Assembly: GCF_000373105.1 (NCBI RefSeq)
Contig: NZ_KB890422.1
Coordinates: 80,206 to 144,205, forward strand
DNA length: 64,000 nucleotides
Reading direction: 5' to 3'
Source of the DNA: Neolewinella persica DSM 23188
GTDB taxonomy: Bacteria > Bacteroidota > Bacteroidia > Chitinophagales > Saprospiraceae
Part shown: positions 45,138-53,543 of the stretch, piece by piece
How the letters are laid out: each line of letters opens with the position of its first letter
Position numbering within the stretch: position 1 is the stretch's first letter
The notes under the pieces: generated by a model
Seen by the model: only the letters and a program-made list of their open reading frames with translations
Database searches by the model: none
Told to the model about the DNA's origin: nothing
Position numbers and translations under genes: made by a program

Positions 45138-45535
45138 CGTGATAACGGTCCCGCATGAAATTTGAGCCTGGGCCATCCCCAACATACATGTTGCAAAGTA
45201 GAGTGAAATTGTGGTTGAACTGGAAGGTTAGGGTATTTGGCACTCGGTGAGTGCTCACTTAGAGTCCTTATATCCGATACCGGAGTTGTTGCCACCGGAG
45301 AAGGCATCCTGAGCGGCCTGCACGGCTCCGTCGAATACTCCCGAAGATCTGAAATGGAGACTAGAATTGTTCTGCACACGATTTGAAACAGGGCGAACTC
45401 GTCACGGATTTTCATTGTAAATTTACAGCTACCGACAAGTATTGAAACTCAATTCTCAGTACTCAACTGAGACGCGAAAATAGGCTTCAAGCACCTATCA
45501 GACATTATCTTATTAACTTTTGAAGTCTACCTGGA
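45138..45535. other. 398-bp gap with a possible gene remnant
   Basis: No complete gene is visible. One plus-strand frame (about 45220-45385) reads like protein for about 55 codons (for example GVVATGEGILSGLHGSVEY) but has no start codon in a sensible place. It may be a decayed gene end or chance. Confidence 0.3.
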
Positions 45536-46240
45536 ATGGCCTTTAGAACTTTATGTTTTTTGTGGTTTGCTTTTAGCTTATCCAGTACTACTTGTGCACA
45601 GACGGGGCATACAGACACCATAATTGATCGCCAATTCGGCCTAACCTTTCAATTGTCTTACAACCGGAATTTTGTCCATAAAATCCCGGGAGACAGCTAC
45701 CGGGCCAAATTGCACCGGACGGCTCCAGGAGATGGAATAAAAGTGGGGATGAACCCTAAGTTCAAATGGAATAGATTGAGTTTAGGACTTATCTTGATCT
45801 ACAGCCGCCAAAATTACTTTAGAGAACAGTACACCCCTCCTGAGTTGGTGTTTAATCGACGTAGTTTATTAAGGCGATACGATGTTAACCTGTCTACTGC
45901 TGAAATTGGGCTGAGCGCTCAATTCAAACTGTTTAAGCCTGTTTTCATTTTTGGCAGGGTAGATAAGGAATATCTCTTGTCTGGAAAATACACTTCCTCA
46001 TTTTATGAGTTTGGTGAATTACAAAGTATGGGTAGTTTTGGAGACTTCGATCCTATTAACGGTAACTCTGTTTGGGCTTGTACTTACGGGATTGGAAGTA
46101 GAATTTTTACAGTAAAAAACCGAGATGTAAGTATACAGCTATGGAGCCGATACAATCTCTCCCGCAGGTTTGTGGGGCCTCCTTTATTCGATAATCGGAT
46201 TCGTCAATATGGGCTTTCGCTTAAATACGACCTGCTATGA
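45536..46240 (+). CDS. Outer-membrane-protein-like hypothetical protein
   Basis: This 234-residue protein has a signal peptide (about 1-22, ending TTCAQ). The mature part has alternating strands (FGLTFQLSYNRNF, KWNRLSLGLILIYSRQNYF, AEIGLSAQFKLFKPVFIFGR, VSIQLWSRYNLSRRF) and ends YGLSLKYDLL, as in small outer-membrane barrels. Its stop overlaps the start of the next gene (ATGA), so the two are co-translated. The function is unknown. The pair lies in AT-richer DNA. Confidence 0.7.
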   Translation: MAFRTLCFLWFAFSLSSTTCAQTGHTDTIIDRQFGLTFQLSYNRNFVHKIPGDSYRAKLHRTAPGDGIKVGMNPKFKWNRLSLGLILIYSRQNYFREQYTPPELVFNRRSLLRRYDVNLSTAEIGLSAQFKLFKPVFIFGRVDKEYLLSGKYTSSFYEFGELQSMGSFGDFDPINGNSVWACTYGIGSRIFTVKNRDVSIQLWSRYNLSRRFVGPPLFDNRIRQYGLSLKYDLL

Positions 46241-46986
46241 GAAAGATGTTTTTAATTCTTTGGACATTTCTCTCCCTTTCTGTTGCGAGTTGCCTTCCGG
46301 AAGACGAGAGAGACTTGGGGTTTGATATTGATGTGCCAGCCGGCACATGCGGAGAACTTGACGAAGATGCCTGTAGTGCAGAATATCTCGGTGCTTTTGA
46401 GCCACTAGAATCTTCCTATGAGGCCATCCCTTACGGAAGAGCGGGGACCCAGTACACCTTTAGCAATGCGGCGGGTAGATCGGTAACTATGAAAGTCAAA
46501 GCGAACGTAGATTTTTACCGATTGCGGACTAGCCAAAGGCTAAATGCCTGTAATCTGCCAGGTATGCATATACAGAGTTGCCGGGACGTTTTTAGTCAGG
46601 AAGTCAGGCTGGACATTGATGAGTTGGGTTACAGGTTTATCGTTACCCTTTCTCCTCGTGTCTACAATCTATCAGACCAAAATGAACTGATTGTCCTGGA
46701 CATGTTGGAAATAGATAGAATCGAGGATGTCCCCTTAATGAGGAATGGCCAGTTCGAGTTTGAGGTGAACCGACAGCGAGATTCGGAAATGACTACGGTC
46801 TTACTTTATCCCAGAACGAACTACGACAGCATTTCCTTTAATGGAGAAAACTACGAAGACGTCATTACCAGCGATCCGAATATTTACCTGGGAAGGCTCC
46901 CACTATTCAAGTTTTACTACAACTACAATCAAGGCATCGTAGCCTTCATAGATGCTGAAGGAGAAACCTGGAACCTAATGACTTAA
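46237..46986 (+). CDS. Hypothetical lipoprotein
   Basis: This 249-residue protein has a lipoprotein signal peptide (lipobox VASC, Cys at about 19) followed by an acidic stretch (LPEDERDLGFD), which in Bacteroidota can direct export of lipoproteins to the surface. The body is beta-rich, with a few Cys residues (CGELDEDAC, about 37-45; NACNLPG and QSCRDV, about 104-117) that may form disulfides. The 4-bp overlap with the barrel gene upstream suggests that the two form one complex. Its end overlaps the end of the convergent CoiA-like gene by 4 bp. I do not recognise the family. Confidence 0.7.
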   Translation: MRKMFLILWTFLSLSVASCLPEDERDLGFDIDVPAGTCGELDEDACSAEYLGAFEPLESSYEAIPYGRAGTQYTFSNAAGRSVTMKVKANVDFYRLRTSQRLNACNLPGMHIQSCRDVFSQEVRLDIDELGYRFIVTLSPRVYNLSDQNELIVLDMLEIDRIEDVPLMRNGQFEFEVNRQRDSEMTTVLLYPRTNYDSISFNGENYEDVITSDPNIYLGRLPLFKFYYNYNQGIVAFIDAEGETWNLMT

Positions 46987-47894
46987 TTTATAGGTAGTCG
47001 TTCATTGCTAGACGCAAACCCACACCGCACCCCCGCCAGCCGCACCGGTACCCATTGATAGCCCACCCAGGCAAAATCATGTACCAGTTCTACCAAGTGT
47101 GGACATCCTGCGCAATCCTGGTAGGTTTTAGCATAAGCTCGTTGCCAGTTATCGCCGCGGGTAAACCGCTGCCGTTCCGGACAAGGGCAGCCAATTGTCC
47201 GATAATGATGGCGGTCTTTCCACTCCGAGTGTCGGACTTTCAATAACGCCGCCGCCTGCCGCCGCCGATATTCCGCCTGGTGTTGGGCCGGATGAAATAA
47301 CCAGTGGCCGTGGACGTCGAGCCCATGCTCCCGACCTCCAAAGTTAATGATCCGGCGAGCCAGCTCCTTCGTATCTGCCGCCCGATGTTCCTGTACCAAT
47401 TCTTTGAAAATCGCCAGCACGTCGATCTCCACTGAGCGAATACCTGACCGGATGAATACCCGTTGCTTGTAAGGATCAACGGCATGGCTGACCTTTAGCT
47501 CTACGATCAATCTCGATGCTCCGTACAAAACAACGTCGGCTACAAAACCCTTAACCCCAGCCTCTTCCGTCGTTCGCCGGTAGGCGAACCGACGAACGGG
47601 CTCAATCGCCCTTTTCACGCCCCGGGCATATACCGGAGGCAAAACGATCTTTGGATGATGATGCAACACCGCCTTCGCAAATCGATGCAGGGCTGTTTCT
47701 ACTGCCCCCGCACACTCCTCCACCCGGTAATGGGCAAAGTGGTGGGCTTTGATCTTTCCCCGTTTAGCGGAAAGCCGGGCCCCGCAGGCGGGACAGACAC
47801 ATTTGCACTTGAGGCCGCGCTGCGCGCGGCGAATGGGAATAAGTAACCCATCTTCCCCCACACCAACGATGAGGGGCAGTCTTGCGGCAGACAT
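46983..47894 (-). CDS. CoiA-like competence/nuclease family protein
   Basis: This 303-residue protein has no signal peptide. It carries a zinc-ribbon-like pair (CVCPACGARLSAKRG, Cys32-Cys37), then KAHHFAHYR, which is the conserved CoiA N-terminal region. The middle part KGFVADVVLYGASRLIVELKVSHAVDPYKQRVFIRSGI has the D-x-E-K-type core of restriction-like nucleases (Asp, Glu-Leu-Lys). The C-terminus has a second Cys set (CPCPERQRF, CAGCPHLVEL) that may bind metal. Firmicute CoiA promotes recombination after DNA uptake. In Bacteroidota the role is not established. A ComEA-type HhH protein is encoded about 1.3 kb further on. Confidence 0.8.
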   Translation of the reverse strand: MSAARLPLIVGVGEDGLLIPIRRAQRGLKCKCVCPACGARLSAKRGKIKAHHFAHYRVEECAGAVETALHRFAKAVLHHHPKIVLPPVYARGVKRAIEPVRRFAYRRTTEEAGVKGFVADVVLYGASRLIVELKVSHAVDPYKQRVFIRSGIRSVEIDVLAIFKELVQEHRAADTKELARRIINFGGREHGLDVHGHWLFHPAQHQAEYRRRQAAALLKVRHSEWKDRHHYRTIGCPCPERQRFTRGDNWQRAYAKTYQDCAGCPHLVELVHDFAWVGYQWVPVRLAGVRCGFASSNERLPIN

Positions 47895-48008
47895 AAGGCC
47901 GGCAGTTTATGGAAAAGAATTTGCGCGAGCGGGGAAGGACGATAAAGTCGGATAAAATGTTGATAATTGCGCGCCGTTAAACAAATATAGGTTTTATTTG
48001 CCTGGTTC

Positions 48009-48890
48009 CTAGTAAAGCTCGCTCGACAAATACCGATCCCCCCGGTCACAAATAATACAAACGATCAGTCCCTCATCGATCTCTTCTGCCAGCCGCAGCG
48101 CAGCTGCGGTAGACCCGCCAGATGACATGCCGGCAAAGACTCCAGCCTCCCGCGCCAGCGTCCGCATGGTAGCCACGGCCTCGTCCGTACTAACGTCGAT
48201 TTTACGGTGTACCACGCTGTCGTCATAGATCTTGGGCACAAATTCCGGACTCCAGCGGCGGATCCCGGGAATACTGCTGCCGTCCGTTGGTTGTACACCG
48301 ATAATCTGTACAGTATCTGATTGCTCCCGCAGGTAGCGCCCCGTTCCGGTTATCGTTCCGGTGGTGCCCATACTGGAAACAAAATGGGTGATCTCCCCAT
48401 CAGTATCCCTCCATATTTCGGGACCGGTCGTCCGATAGTGCGCCTTCCAATTGTCAGGGTTGGCAAACTGGTTGAGCTGAATGTAGCCTTCTCCCGAGTC
48501 TTCCATCTCCTGGGCAAGTTCCCGGCTGTATTCGATGGTTTTATCTGATGGGGTCAACATCACCTTAGCACCGTAGGCCTTCATGGTGCCCACCCGCTCG
48601 GGGGTGGAGTTTTCCGGCATGATCAAGGTAATCGGAATCCGAAGTTTAGCGGCAATCATGGCCATGGCAATACCCGTATTTCCACTAGTTGCTTCCACGA
48701 TGGATTTTCCACCATCCAGATCGCCGCGTTCCCAGGCGCCAAGGATCATGCTTAAGGCTGCCCGGTCTTTTACACTACCTCCAGGGTTTTGGCCTTCGAG
48801 TTTGCCGAAAATCTGCACGGCGGGGTTGTCGGATAAATCTGACAGGTCAAGCAAAGGAGTATTGCCAATTAGGGAGAACAGGTTAGACAT
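48009..48890 (-). CDS. cysM: Cysteine synthase B (O-acetylserine thiol-lyase)
   Basis: This 293-residue PLP enzyme makes cysteine from O-acetylserine and sulfide or thiosulfate. I chose the ATG at 48890 (MSNLFSLIGNTPLLDL), the standard family start, over an in-frame codon 51 bp upstream. The PLP lysine is Lys41 in NPGGSVKDRAALSMI. TSGNTGIAMAMIAAKL is the substrate loop, MGTTGTITGTGRYL binds the PLP phosphate, and VFAGMSSGGSTAAALRLA closes the site. The family choice (CysM over CysK) rests on overall similarity of segments such as GQNPGGSVKDRAA and YIQLNQFANPDNWKAHY. It is monocistronic. Confidence 0.9.
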   Translation of the reverse strand: MSNLFSLIGNTPLLDLSDLSDNPAVQIFGKLEGQNPGGSVKDRAALSMILGAWERGDLDGGKSIVEATSGNTGIAMAMIAAKLRIPITLIMPENSTPERVGTMKAYGAKVMLTPSDKTIEYSRELAQEMEDSGEGYIQLNQFANPDNWKAHYRTTGPEIWRDTDGEITHFVSSMGTTGTITGTGRYLREQSDTVQIIGVQPTDGSSIPGIRRWSPEFVPKIYDDSVVHRKIDVSTDEAVATMRTLAREAGVFAGMSSGGSTAAALRLAEEIDEGLIVCIICDRGDRYLSSELY

Positions 48891-49046
48891 GGTGGGTAGT
48901 AAATTTTGTAGGTAGGTTGTTGCAGTTGATCGTTGCTGCACGCTAACATCACGACGATAGGGTAGGTTCTGGACAATTAGGAAATTCAGAACTTCATCAA
49001 TATCAGTCTGGTAGAATTGCCTTCTCCGCGATCCTCCTTTGCTCCT

Positions 49047-49087
49047 GGTTTCCGCGCGTGATCGCTGTTAGTTCTTGCGCGGAAACC
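49047..49087. repeat. Hairpin between the HhH gene and cysM
   Basis: The 11-bp arms GGTTTCCGCGC (49047-49057) and GCGCGGAAACC (49077-49087) are perfectly complementary around a 19-nt loop. It lies 62 bp past the stop of the HhH gene and may act in 3'-end formation or belong to the cysM leader. Confidence 0.55.
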
Positions 49088-49148
49088 AAGAGCCGGGACA
49101 GATTTGCAGAACTCCCAGTTAAAAAGCTATTGTTGGCAGGCAACCTGA

Positions 49149-50507
49149 TTATTCAAAGGAAAAATAAGGGATAAGTCGGGGTAATTCCGATGCTTTAATC
49201 AGCCGCAGCCGCTTGAGGTCTTCAGGTCCGTTGAATCTACCGGCCTTGTCCCGGTTGTTGACGATGGAGTTGGCGAGATTTCGGTTGATGTAAGGGTGCT
49301 TTTTTAGCACCTCATAACTGACTTTATTGATGGCCATCGGTCGGTATACAGGGCTGCTTTTCAGAAAAGCAGTGATGGCGGCGAAGGTACTGTCGGGCAG
49401 CCCCCGGGTGGTGGCCACCTGGTCGACGGAGTAAAATCCACCGAGAGCGTCCCGGTACCTGACGATGCGCATGGCTCGGTAACTCCCGATACCGGGAAGA
49501 GCCTGCCAGGCAGAGGTGTCCGAGGAGTTGATGTCGAAGCTTCCGGGCGGTGGCAGTGGTGTTTTAGGACGGTAGCTATAGGTAGTTGGGCGGGCAGGAG
49601 TATTTTGCGCGGCCGCTGGTGCATTATAAGGTTGAGGAGCAATATCAATCAACGGAATGACCGCTTCGACAAGTGCGGAGTCCAATGATTTTACCCTCCG
49701 CAGGTCGGTTGCGCGGCGGAAAGTTACCGGGCGGTCCCCCCGGTACCGCAGCAACGATTTGGCCTGCCAGTTTGGAAAGCCCAGTAAGGCAAAGCTGTCG
49801 GCCGAGATGGTGTTCGGGTCAAAGCTGAAACGCTGGGGTGGGGTAGTTGGCGATGGCTCTTCCGGAGGAATCTCGGCAAATCTTATCAGGTGGTCCTTTT
49901 GCTGGTCAGACATTGTTCCCAACCTACGCAGATCTTCCGGTTTGCGAAAGGCCCGGCCGTATTTAGAGCTACTTCGGTACTTGACGAATGCGGCGGCTTG
50001 TTTCGGACTAAGCCCCAAACGCTCCAGGTCGGCTGCGCCGACGGTGTTGGGATCAAAAACAAAACCCTGCACCTGTCTCGCAGTACTGCGGGAAGACCTT
50101 CCCGTCTGCTCACGCACGTAGGCCAAAGGGATCAGACGAGTCTTATCCTCTTCGCTCAACACGTACAGTTTACCAATGTCTTCGGGAGCCCGGAAGGCAT
50201 TGCTGCGCTTTCCCCGGAATTTCAACCAACCCGCCGCCTGTTTCTCGCTCAGCCCCAGGCTAACCAACTCTGCTGCAGAAACCGTATTGGGATCAAAAGC
50301 AAATGAGGCAGGCGGCGGACGGAAATTTTTCGCGTCCTCCGCCGCCCGTTCATTACGTAGCATCGCAGCTGCTTTGATGACCGGTAAGGTCGCTTCGCCC
50401 AGCAAAAAAATCCTGCCCGCCAGCCAACAGCCGGCGGTAGCCACTAAAACGAGAAAAAGAAGGGCCATCCGCTGTGCACGGGTATACGCACCAAAGCGGT
50501 ATTGCAT
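49149..50507 (-). CDS. Membrane-anchored protein with five ComEA-type helix-hairpin-helix repeats
   Basis: This 452-residue protein has one N-terminal membrane helix (about 12-30) and five successive HhH modules of about 65 residues. They begin FDPNTVSAAELVSLGL (about 70), FDPNTVGAADLERLGL (about 150), FDPNTISADSFALLGF (about 227), FDINSSDTSAWQALPGIG (about 320) and MAINKVSYEVLKKHPYIN (about 390). Repeat 4 has the canonical LPGIGSYRAMRIVRYR hairpin; the first three have degenerate hairpins. Such domains bind double-stranded DNA without sequence specificity. Exported ComEA works in DNA uptake with one or two HhH motifs, so five is unusual. The gene starts 1 bp after the DUF1761 stop, so both are in one operon. 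The linker before repeat 4 carries a dispersed element. Confidence 0.88.
   Translation of the reverse strand: MQYRFGAYTRAQRMALLFLVLVATAGCWLAGRIFLLGEATLPVIKAAAMLRNERAAEDAKNFRPPPASFAFDPNTVSAAELVSLGLSEKQAAGWLKFRGKRSNAFRAPEDIGKLYVLSEEDKTRLIPLAYVREQTGRSSRSTARQVQGFVFDPNTVGAADLERLGLSPKQAAAFVKYRSSSKYGRAFRKPEDLRRLGTMSDQQKDHLIRFAEIPPEEPSPTTPPQRFSFDPNTISADSFALLGFPNWQAKSLLRYRGDRPVTFRRATDLRRVKSLDSALVEAVIPLIDIAPQPYNAPAAAQNTPARPTTYSYRPKTPLPPPGSFDINSSDTSAWQALPGIGSYRAMRIVRYRDALGGFYSVDQVATTRGLPDSTFAAITAFLKSSPVYRPMAINKVSYEVLKKHPYINRNLANSIVNNRDKAGRFNGPEDLKRLRLIKASELPRLIPYFSFE
49606..49643 (-). repeat. Dispersed bipartite element, copy 13, inside the HhH gene
   Basis: The core (49606-49623, 16 of 18) and the distal box GAGGAGCAAT (49634-49643) have normal spacing. 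In the gene they encode IAPQPYNAPAAAQ, part of the linker before the fourth HhH module. Confidence 0.6.
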
Positions 50508-50508
50508 G

Positions 50509-51033
50509 CTATAAAGGTAATGGCCAGTTGAGGAATTGACACACCAGCCCGCCCATCAATGCCATGATAATTATCCAGTAACCCACATGAATAAGCATGT
50601 ATTTCCAGCTTTTACGCTCAAATAGACCATTGATGCAGATGACCGGGGCTACGATGAACAGCGCACCAAGGACACCATGCAAAGCACCATGACCAAAGTG
50701 AAGGTGGCGAGAGTACATCCCCCATTTTTCGTCCAGTAGGTTGAGGTCCTGCCAAAGGGCACTACCGCTTTCTGCCCATTCTGGAAGCATACCAAAAAGG
50801 CCGGAAAGACCGGTCTGGTGTACAACCAGGAGCGGTAGGAAGGTGACAAATAGGAAGCTGTAGAGGTACGTCAGGCCAAAAATCTTTAGCATATTGGCGT
50901 TCTGCATCTGCTCATCGGTAACACCAGCTTCACGCTGCCATAATTTGCCGAAGAGCGGACCGTAGTAAACAGCTCCGACGGCAAGGGGAACCAGGGCGAT
51001 CAGGAAGTTAACCCAGAAATTAGTAGGTACCAT
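50509..51033 (-). CDS. DUF1761 membrane protein
   Basis: This 174-residue integral membrane protein has about four hydrophobic helices (about 6-27, 50-72, 117-137, 143-166). VPLAVGAVYYGPLFGKLWQREAGVTDEQMQ is the DUF1761 hallmark (YGPLFGK followed by a helix). The function is unknown. It is the first gene of a probable two-gene operon with the HhH protein. Confidence 0.85.
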   Translation of the reverse strand: MVPTNFWVNFLIALVPLAVGAVYYGPLFGKLWQREAGVTDEQMQNANMLKIFGLTYLYSFLFVTFLPLLVVHQTGLSGLFGMLPEWAESGSALWQDLNLLDEKWGMYSRHLHFGHGALHGVLGALFIVAPVICINGLFERKSWKYMLIHVGYWIIIMALMGGLVCQFLNWPLPL

Positions 51034-51132
51034 AGTTTAGTAAGTAGTTTGGTTAGGCTAAATCTAGGTGTTGCGCCGCGTAGTTACAAATATTTACTAA
51101 TAATTTGTTTATTTGTGTTTATTTTAAAACTT

Positions 51133-51208
51133 TACTACCCACTACCCACTACCCACTACCCACTACCCACTACCCACTACCCACTACCCACTACCCACTA
51201 CCCACTAC
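51133..51208. repeat. Heptamer tandem array (CCCACTA)
   Basis: About ten almost perfect copies of a 7-bp unit occupy this stretch. The last copy contains the stop codon (TAG on the minus strand) of the TonB-receptor gene. On the other side the DUF1761 start is 100 bp away. Confidence 0.9.
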
Positions 51209-53331
51209 CAATTATAAACCCCGCCCACAAAAACGATCCGCCGGGTGAATACCTCATTCGACCGCTCCAGATAGGTAGCGTCGTAAGTGTAGTTGCGAAT
51301 GTTCTCTGTATCCAGCAAATTGTTGACGCTGAGGTAAAGGATGAGTTGACCTTCTCCCAGGGGAAGGATTTTGGAGGTAGACAAATCGATACGTCGGTAA
51401 TTTGGGTGTCGTTCTCCGGCAAAAGGTGCGGCGAAAACGGGAGCTTGCCAGCCTTCGGTTCCCGGTAGCGGCGTTTGGCCAATTACCGGGAGGAAGTAGG
51501 TCCCCCTGCGCCAGGTTGCGGCAATGCCGATGTTCACATTGCCACCCAACTCTTTTTGCACCTGCGCCCGCGCCAAAAAAGGTAGATCGCGCCGCGAAGG
51601 AATGTCACCTGCTACCGACTTGCTTTTTACGAGAGCCAAACTCGCCCAGGCCCGCAGACTTTTATCGTCGAAAGTCACCCGACCTTCAGCCCCCGAAACC
51701 TTTAAGTCAGGGAGTTGCTCATAGCTTTCCTGCTTGATGAATACCGCCGCTTCAACTTGCCAGAAACGCCGTTCGTAAGTGTACTCCAACGCTGCCTGTT
51801 GTAGCTCCAGCCACTGCCATTCGCGGATGTCAGGGCCGGGGGCAAGGAATTGAGCGAACGTTCCGCCGCCAAGATTGAAGCGATGCCAATTGCCCGCCCG
51901 GTATTTCACGGATGCCTGTACGGTGTACTTCACTTCTCCCGCCATTGGCCGGTATAATGGCTTCAGACCAAATCCCGCCAGCCATTTGTCGCCCAGCCTT
52001 AGCTGGGTGTAGGCGTAGGCTTCCGCCAGTTGATGGTCGGTGTTTTCAGTAAAACTTCCCGATGGGTCTTCCGGCCTCAGTTCATAACCGGTGAGGGGGA
52101 ACTGGCCCTTTACCCGGTCGGCATACACGTTCCACGTCCCGCCCGTCAGCAGCTTCACCCCCGGCTTACTGTACTGACCATGGGTCGCCAGGTGGCCGGT
52201 AAGCCGACGTGGAGCCGTCAGACTATTGCCAAACCTATATTCCGCATTTTCCCAATCAACCGACTGGTTCAGGGTCCAGGACCAATCTCCCCGGTCCAGT
52301 TGCCAATTCAGGATGGCCAGGTGCCGGGGTTTATGTTGCTCGAAATCGCCCGAGTAGTAAGGCGTCGTGGTTTCGAATCGGAAGCGCTCATTGAACCCCA
52401 GGTAGAACAATTGGAGGGCAGAGTTGTCGTCGAATTGGTGCACCAGCTGTACCGCTGCATCGAACCCACTGGAGGCTTTTAACTCTGGGAGCCCCTGGCG
52501 GTTTAGGCGTCTAAAAGCATCGAGATTGGAGAAATTGATGAAGGCGCGTATGCCACTTTTTTTACCCAGTGGCCGGGCATGGGAAAGTCCGCCGCCTGCC
52601 AGGTTAAGTGACAAGCCCGAAGTACGTTCGGTCGGCAGCATTTTGCTGGTGTACAGCGCCACCGCTCCCGCGCTGGTCTGAGAAAAATTAACGGGTGGCG
52701 AACTGGCGTAAATCCGGACTGCCGACAGCGGAATCTGCCCGAAAATACTAAATTGGCCAACCCCATTACTCTGGTCGAGGCGGACGGCCGATCGGATGGG
52801 TACTTCGTTAAGGTAAACACCGGTGGCCGCCGACGGGCTGCCGCGCAGAGAAACGTTAGCGGTCTCGTCTACATTTGTGGCCGCAGGAAGGGTATTAACC
52901 GCGAGTAGCGGATCGGCGTTGGCCGCAGGATTGAGGTAAATGTCCAGCTGGCTGATTTGCGTACTGGCCAGTTCGCCACTGGGAATTTTCCGTGCCCGAA
53001 CGGTAACGGCATCCATCGAAGCGGCGGAAGCTGGGAGTAGCTTAAATACCAGACCCGTATCGGATGCGGTAACGTAACGGCTAAAAGCCTGGAAACCGAG
53101 AAAACTCACCAATATAGTATCTGGTTGCTCCAGCTTAAGGTCAAAGTGCCCCGCTTTATCCGTCGTTGTAACCTTCCCTAGATCGTTTTTCGGGTAAACA
53201 TAAGCACCTGGTAAAGGCAGCTTATCCACCTGGCTCTGTACCGTACCATTTAGGGTGATTTGAGCACGGCCGCTGGTGCAAATCAGGGTGAATAGGAGCA
53301 GGGTTAGTAGGGTATAGCGTGTTTTGTACAT
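51205..53331 (-). CDS. TonB-dependent outer-membrane receptor
   Basis: This protein has 708 residues from the ATG at 53331 (MYKTRYTLLTLLLFTLICTSGRAQ signal peptide); the frame opens 99 bp further upstream but that part lacks signal-peptide character. A CarboxypepD_reg-like domain follows (LNGTVQSQVDKLPLPGAYVYPKNDLG, HFDLKLEQPDTILVSFLGFQAF). The plug domain includes PLLAVNTLPAATNVDETANVSLRGSPSAATGVYLNEVPI and GAVALYTSKMLPTERTSG. The barrel ends ERSNEVFTRRIVFVGGVYNW with a terminal aromatic residue. It probably imports a siderophore, cobalamin or another chelate, but the substrate is not clear. Its signal peptide is encoded by a dispersed element that also encodes the signal peptide of the divergently placed TPR gene. 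Confidence 0.9.
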   Translation of the reverse strand: MYKTRYTLLTLLLFTLICTSGRAQITLNGTVQSQVDKLPLPGAYVYPKNDLGKVTTTDKAGHFDLKLEQPDTILVSFLGFQAFSRYVTASDTGLVFKLLPASAASMDAVTVRARKIPSGELASTQISQLDIYLNPAANADPLLAVNTLPAATNVDETANVSLRGSPSAATGVYLNEVPIRSAVRLDQSNGVGQFSIFGQIPLSAVRIYASSPPVNFSQTSAGAVALYTSKMLPTERTSGLSLNLAGGGLSHARPLGKKSGIRAFINFSNLDAFRRLNRQGLPELKASSGFDAAVQLVHQFDDNSALQLFYLGFNERFRFETTTPYYSGDFEQHKPRHLAILNWQLDRGDWSWTLNQSVDWENAEYRFGNSLTAPRRLTGHLATHGQYSKPGVKLLTGGTWNVYADRVKGQFPLTGYELRPEDPSGSFTENTDHQLAEAYAYTQLRLGDKWLAGFGLKPLYRPMAGEVKYTVQASVKYRAGNWHRFNLGGGTFAQFLAPGPDIREWQWLELQQAALEYTYERRFWQVEAAVFIKQESYEQLPDLKVSGAEGRVTFDDKSLRAWASLALVKSKSVAGDIPSRRDLPFLARAQVQKELGGNVNIGIAATWRRGTYFLPVIGQTPLPGTEGWQAPVFAAPFAGERHPNYRRIDLSTSKILPLGEGQLILYLSVNNLLDTENIRNYTYDATYLERSNEVFTRRIVFVGGVYNW
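51557..51574 (+). repeat. Dispersed element core, copy 14, inside the TonB-receptor gene
   Basis: TGCACCTGCGCCCGCGCC matches 17 of 18. No clear distal box is present. In the antisense gene it codes ARAQVQ in a barrel strand (FLARAQVQKELGG), which may be chance. Confidence 0.35.
53263..53302 (-). repeat. Dispersed bipartite element, copy 15, coding a signal peptide
   Basis: A core with 15 of 18 matches (53263-53280) and the distal AGGAGCA (53294-53300). In the TonB gene it encodes LLLFTLICTSGRAQ, the end of the signal peptide. Confidence 0.5.
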
Positions 53332-53424
53332 GATGGTGGGATTTTGGGGGCGGGATGCGGTCTGGTGCGGATAGGGGCGAACTACTTTATGGATGATGCG
53401 GGGCAAACGGCCTGGATAGCCAAC

Positions 53425-53494
53425 GAACACGAGGGGCTCCGCTCAATCCTGCGGATCGTCGCTCACCCCTCACTACGCAGGACGACCCTCCGGG
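53425..53494. repeat. Intergenic element shared with 31107-31173
   Basis: The segment (GAGGGGCTCCGCTC start, CCCCTCACTACGC and GACCCTCCGGG-type end) aligns over about 67 bp with the region at 31107-31173. The arms GAGGGG and CCCCTC pair. It lies between the TPR gene and the TonB gene. Confidence 0.6.
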
Positions 53495-53543
53495 TCTGAA
53501 CTGGGGTGCGTGACCTGAATCCTAAACACTCAACCCTGCCCGC

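Noticed and set aside
45220-45385. Protein-like frame between SOUL and the barrel gene
   Set aside because: It has no credible start and no recognisable family. It is mentioned only as a possible remnant.
49021-49060. Another copy of the bipartite element (TTTGCTCCTGG followed by CCGCGCG)
   Set aside because: The distal box is present but the TGCACCTGCG part is missing. The stretch is better described by its own 11-bp-arm hairpin.
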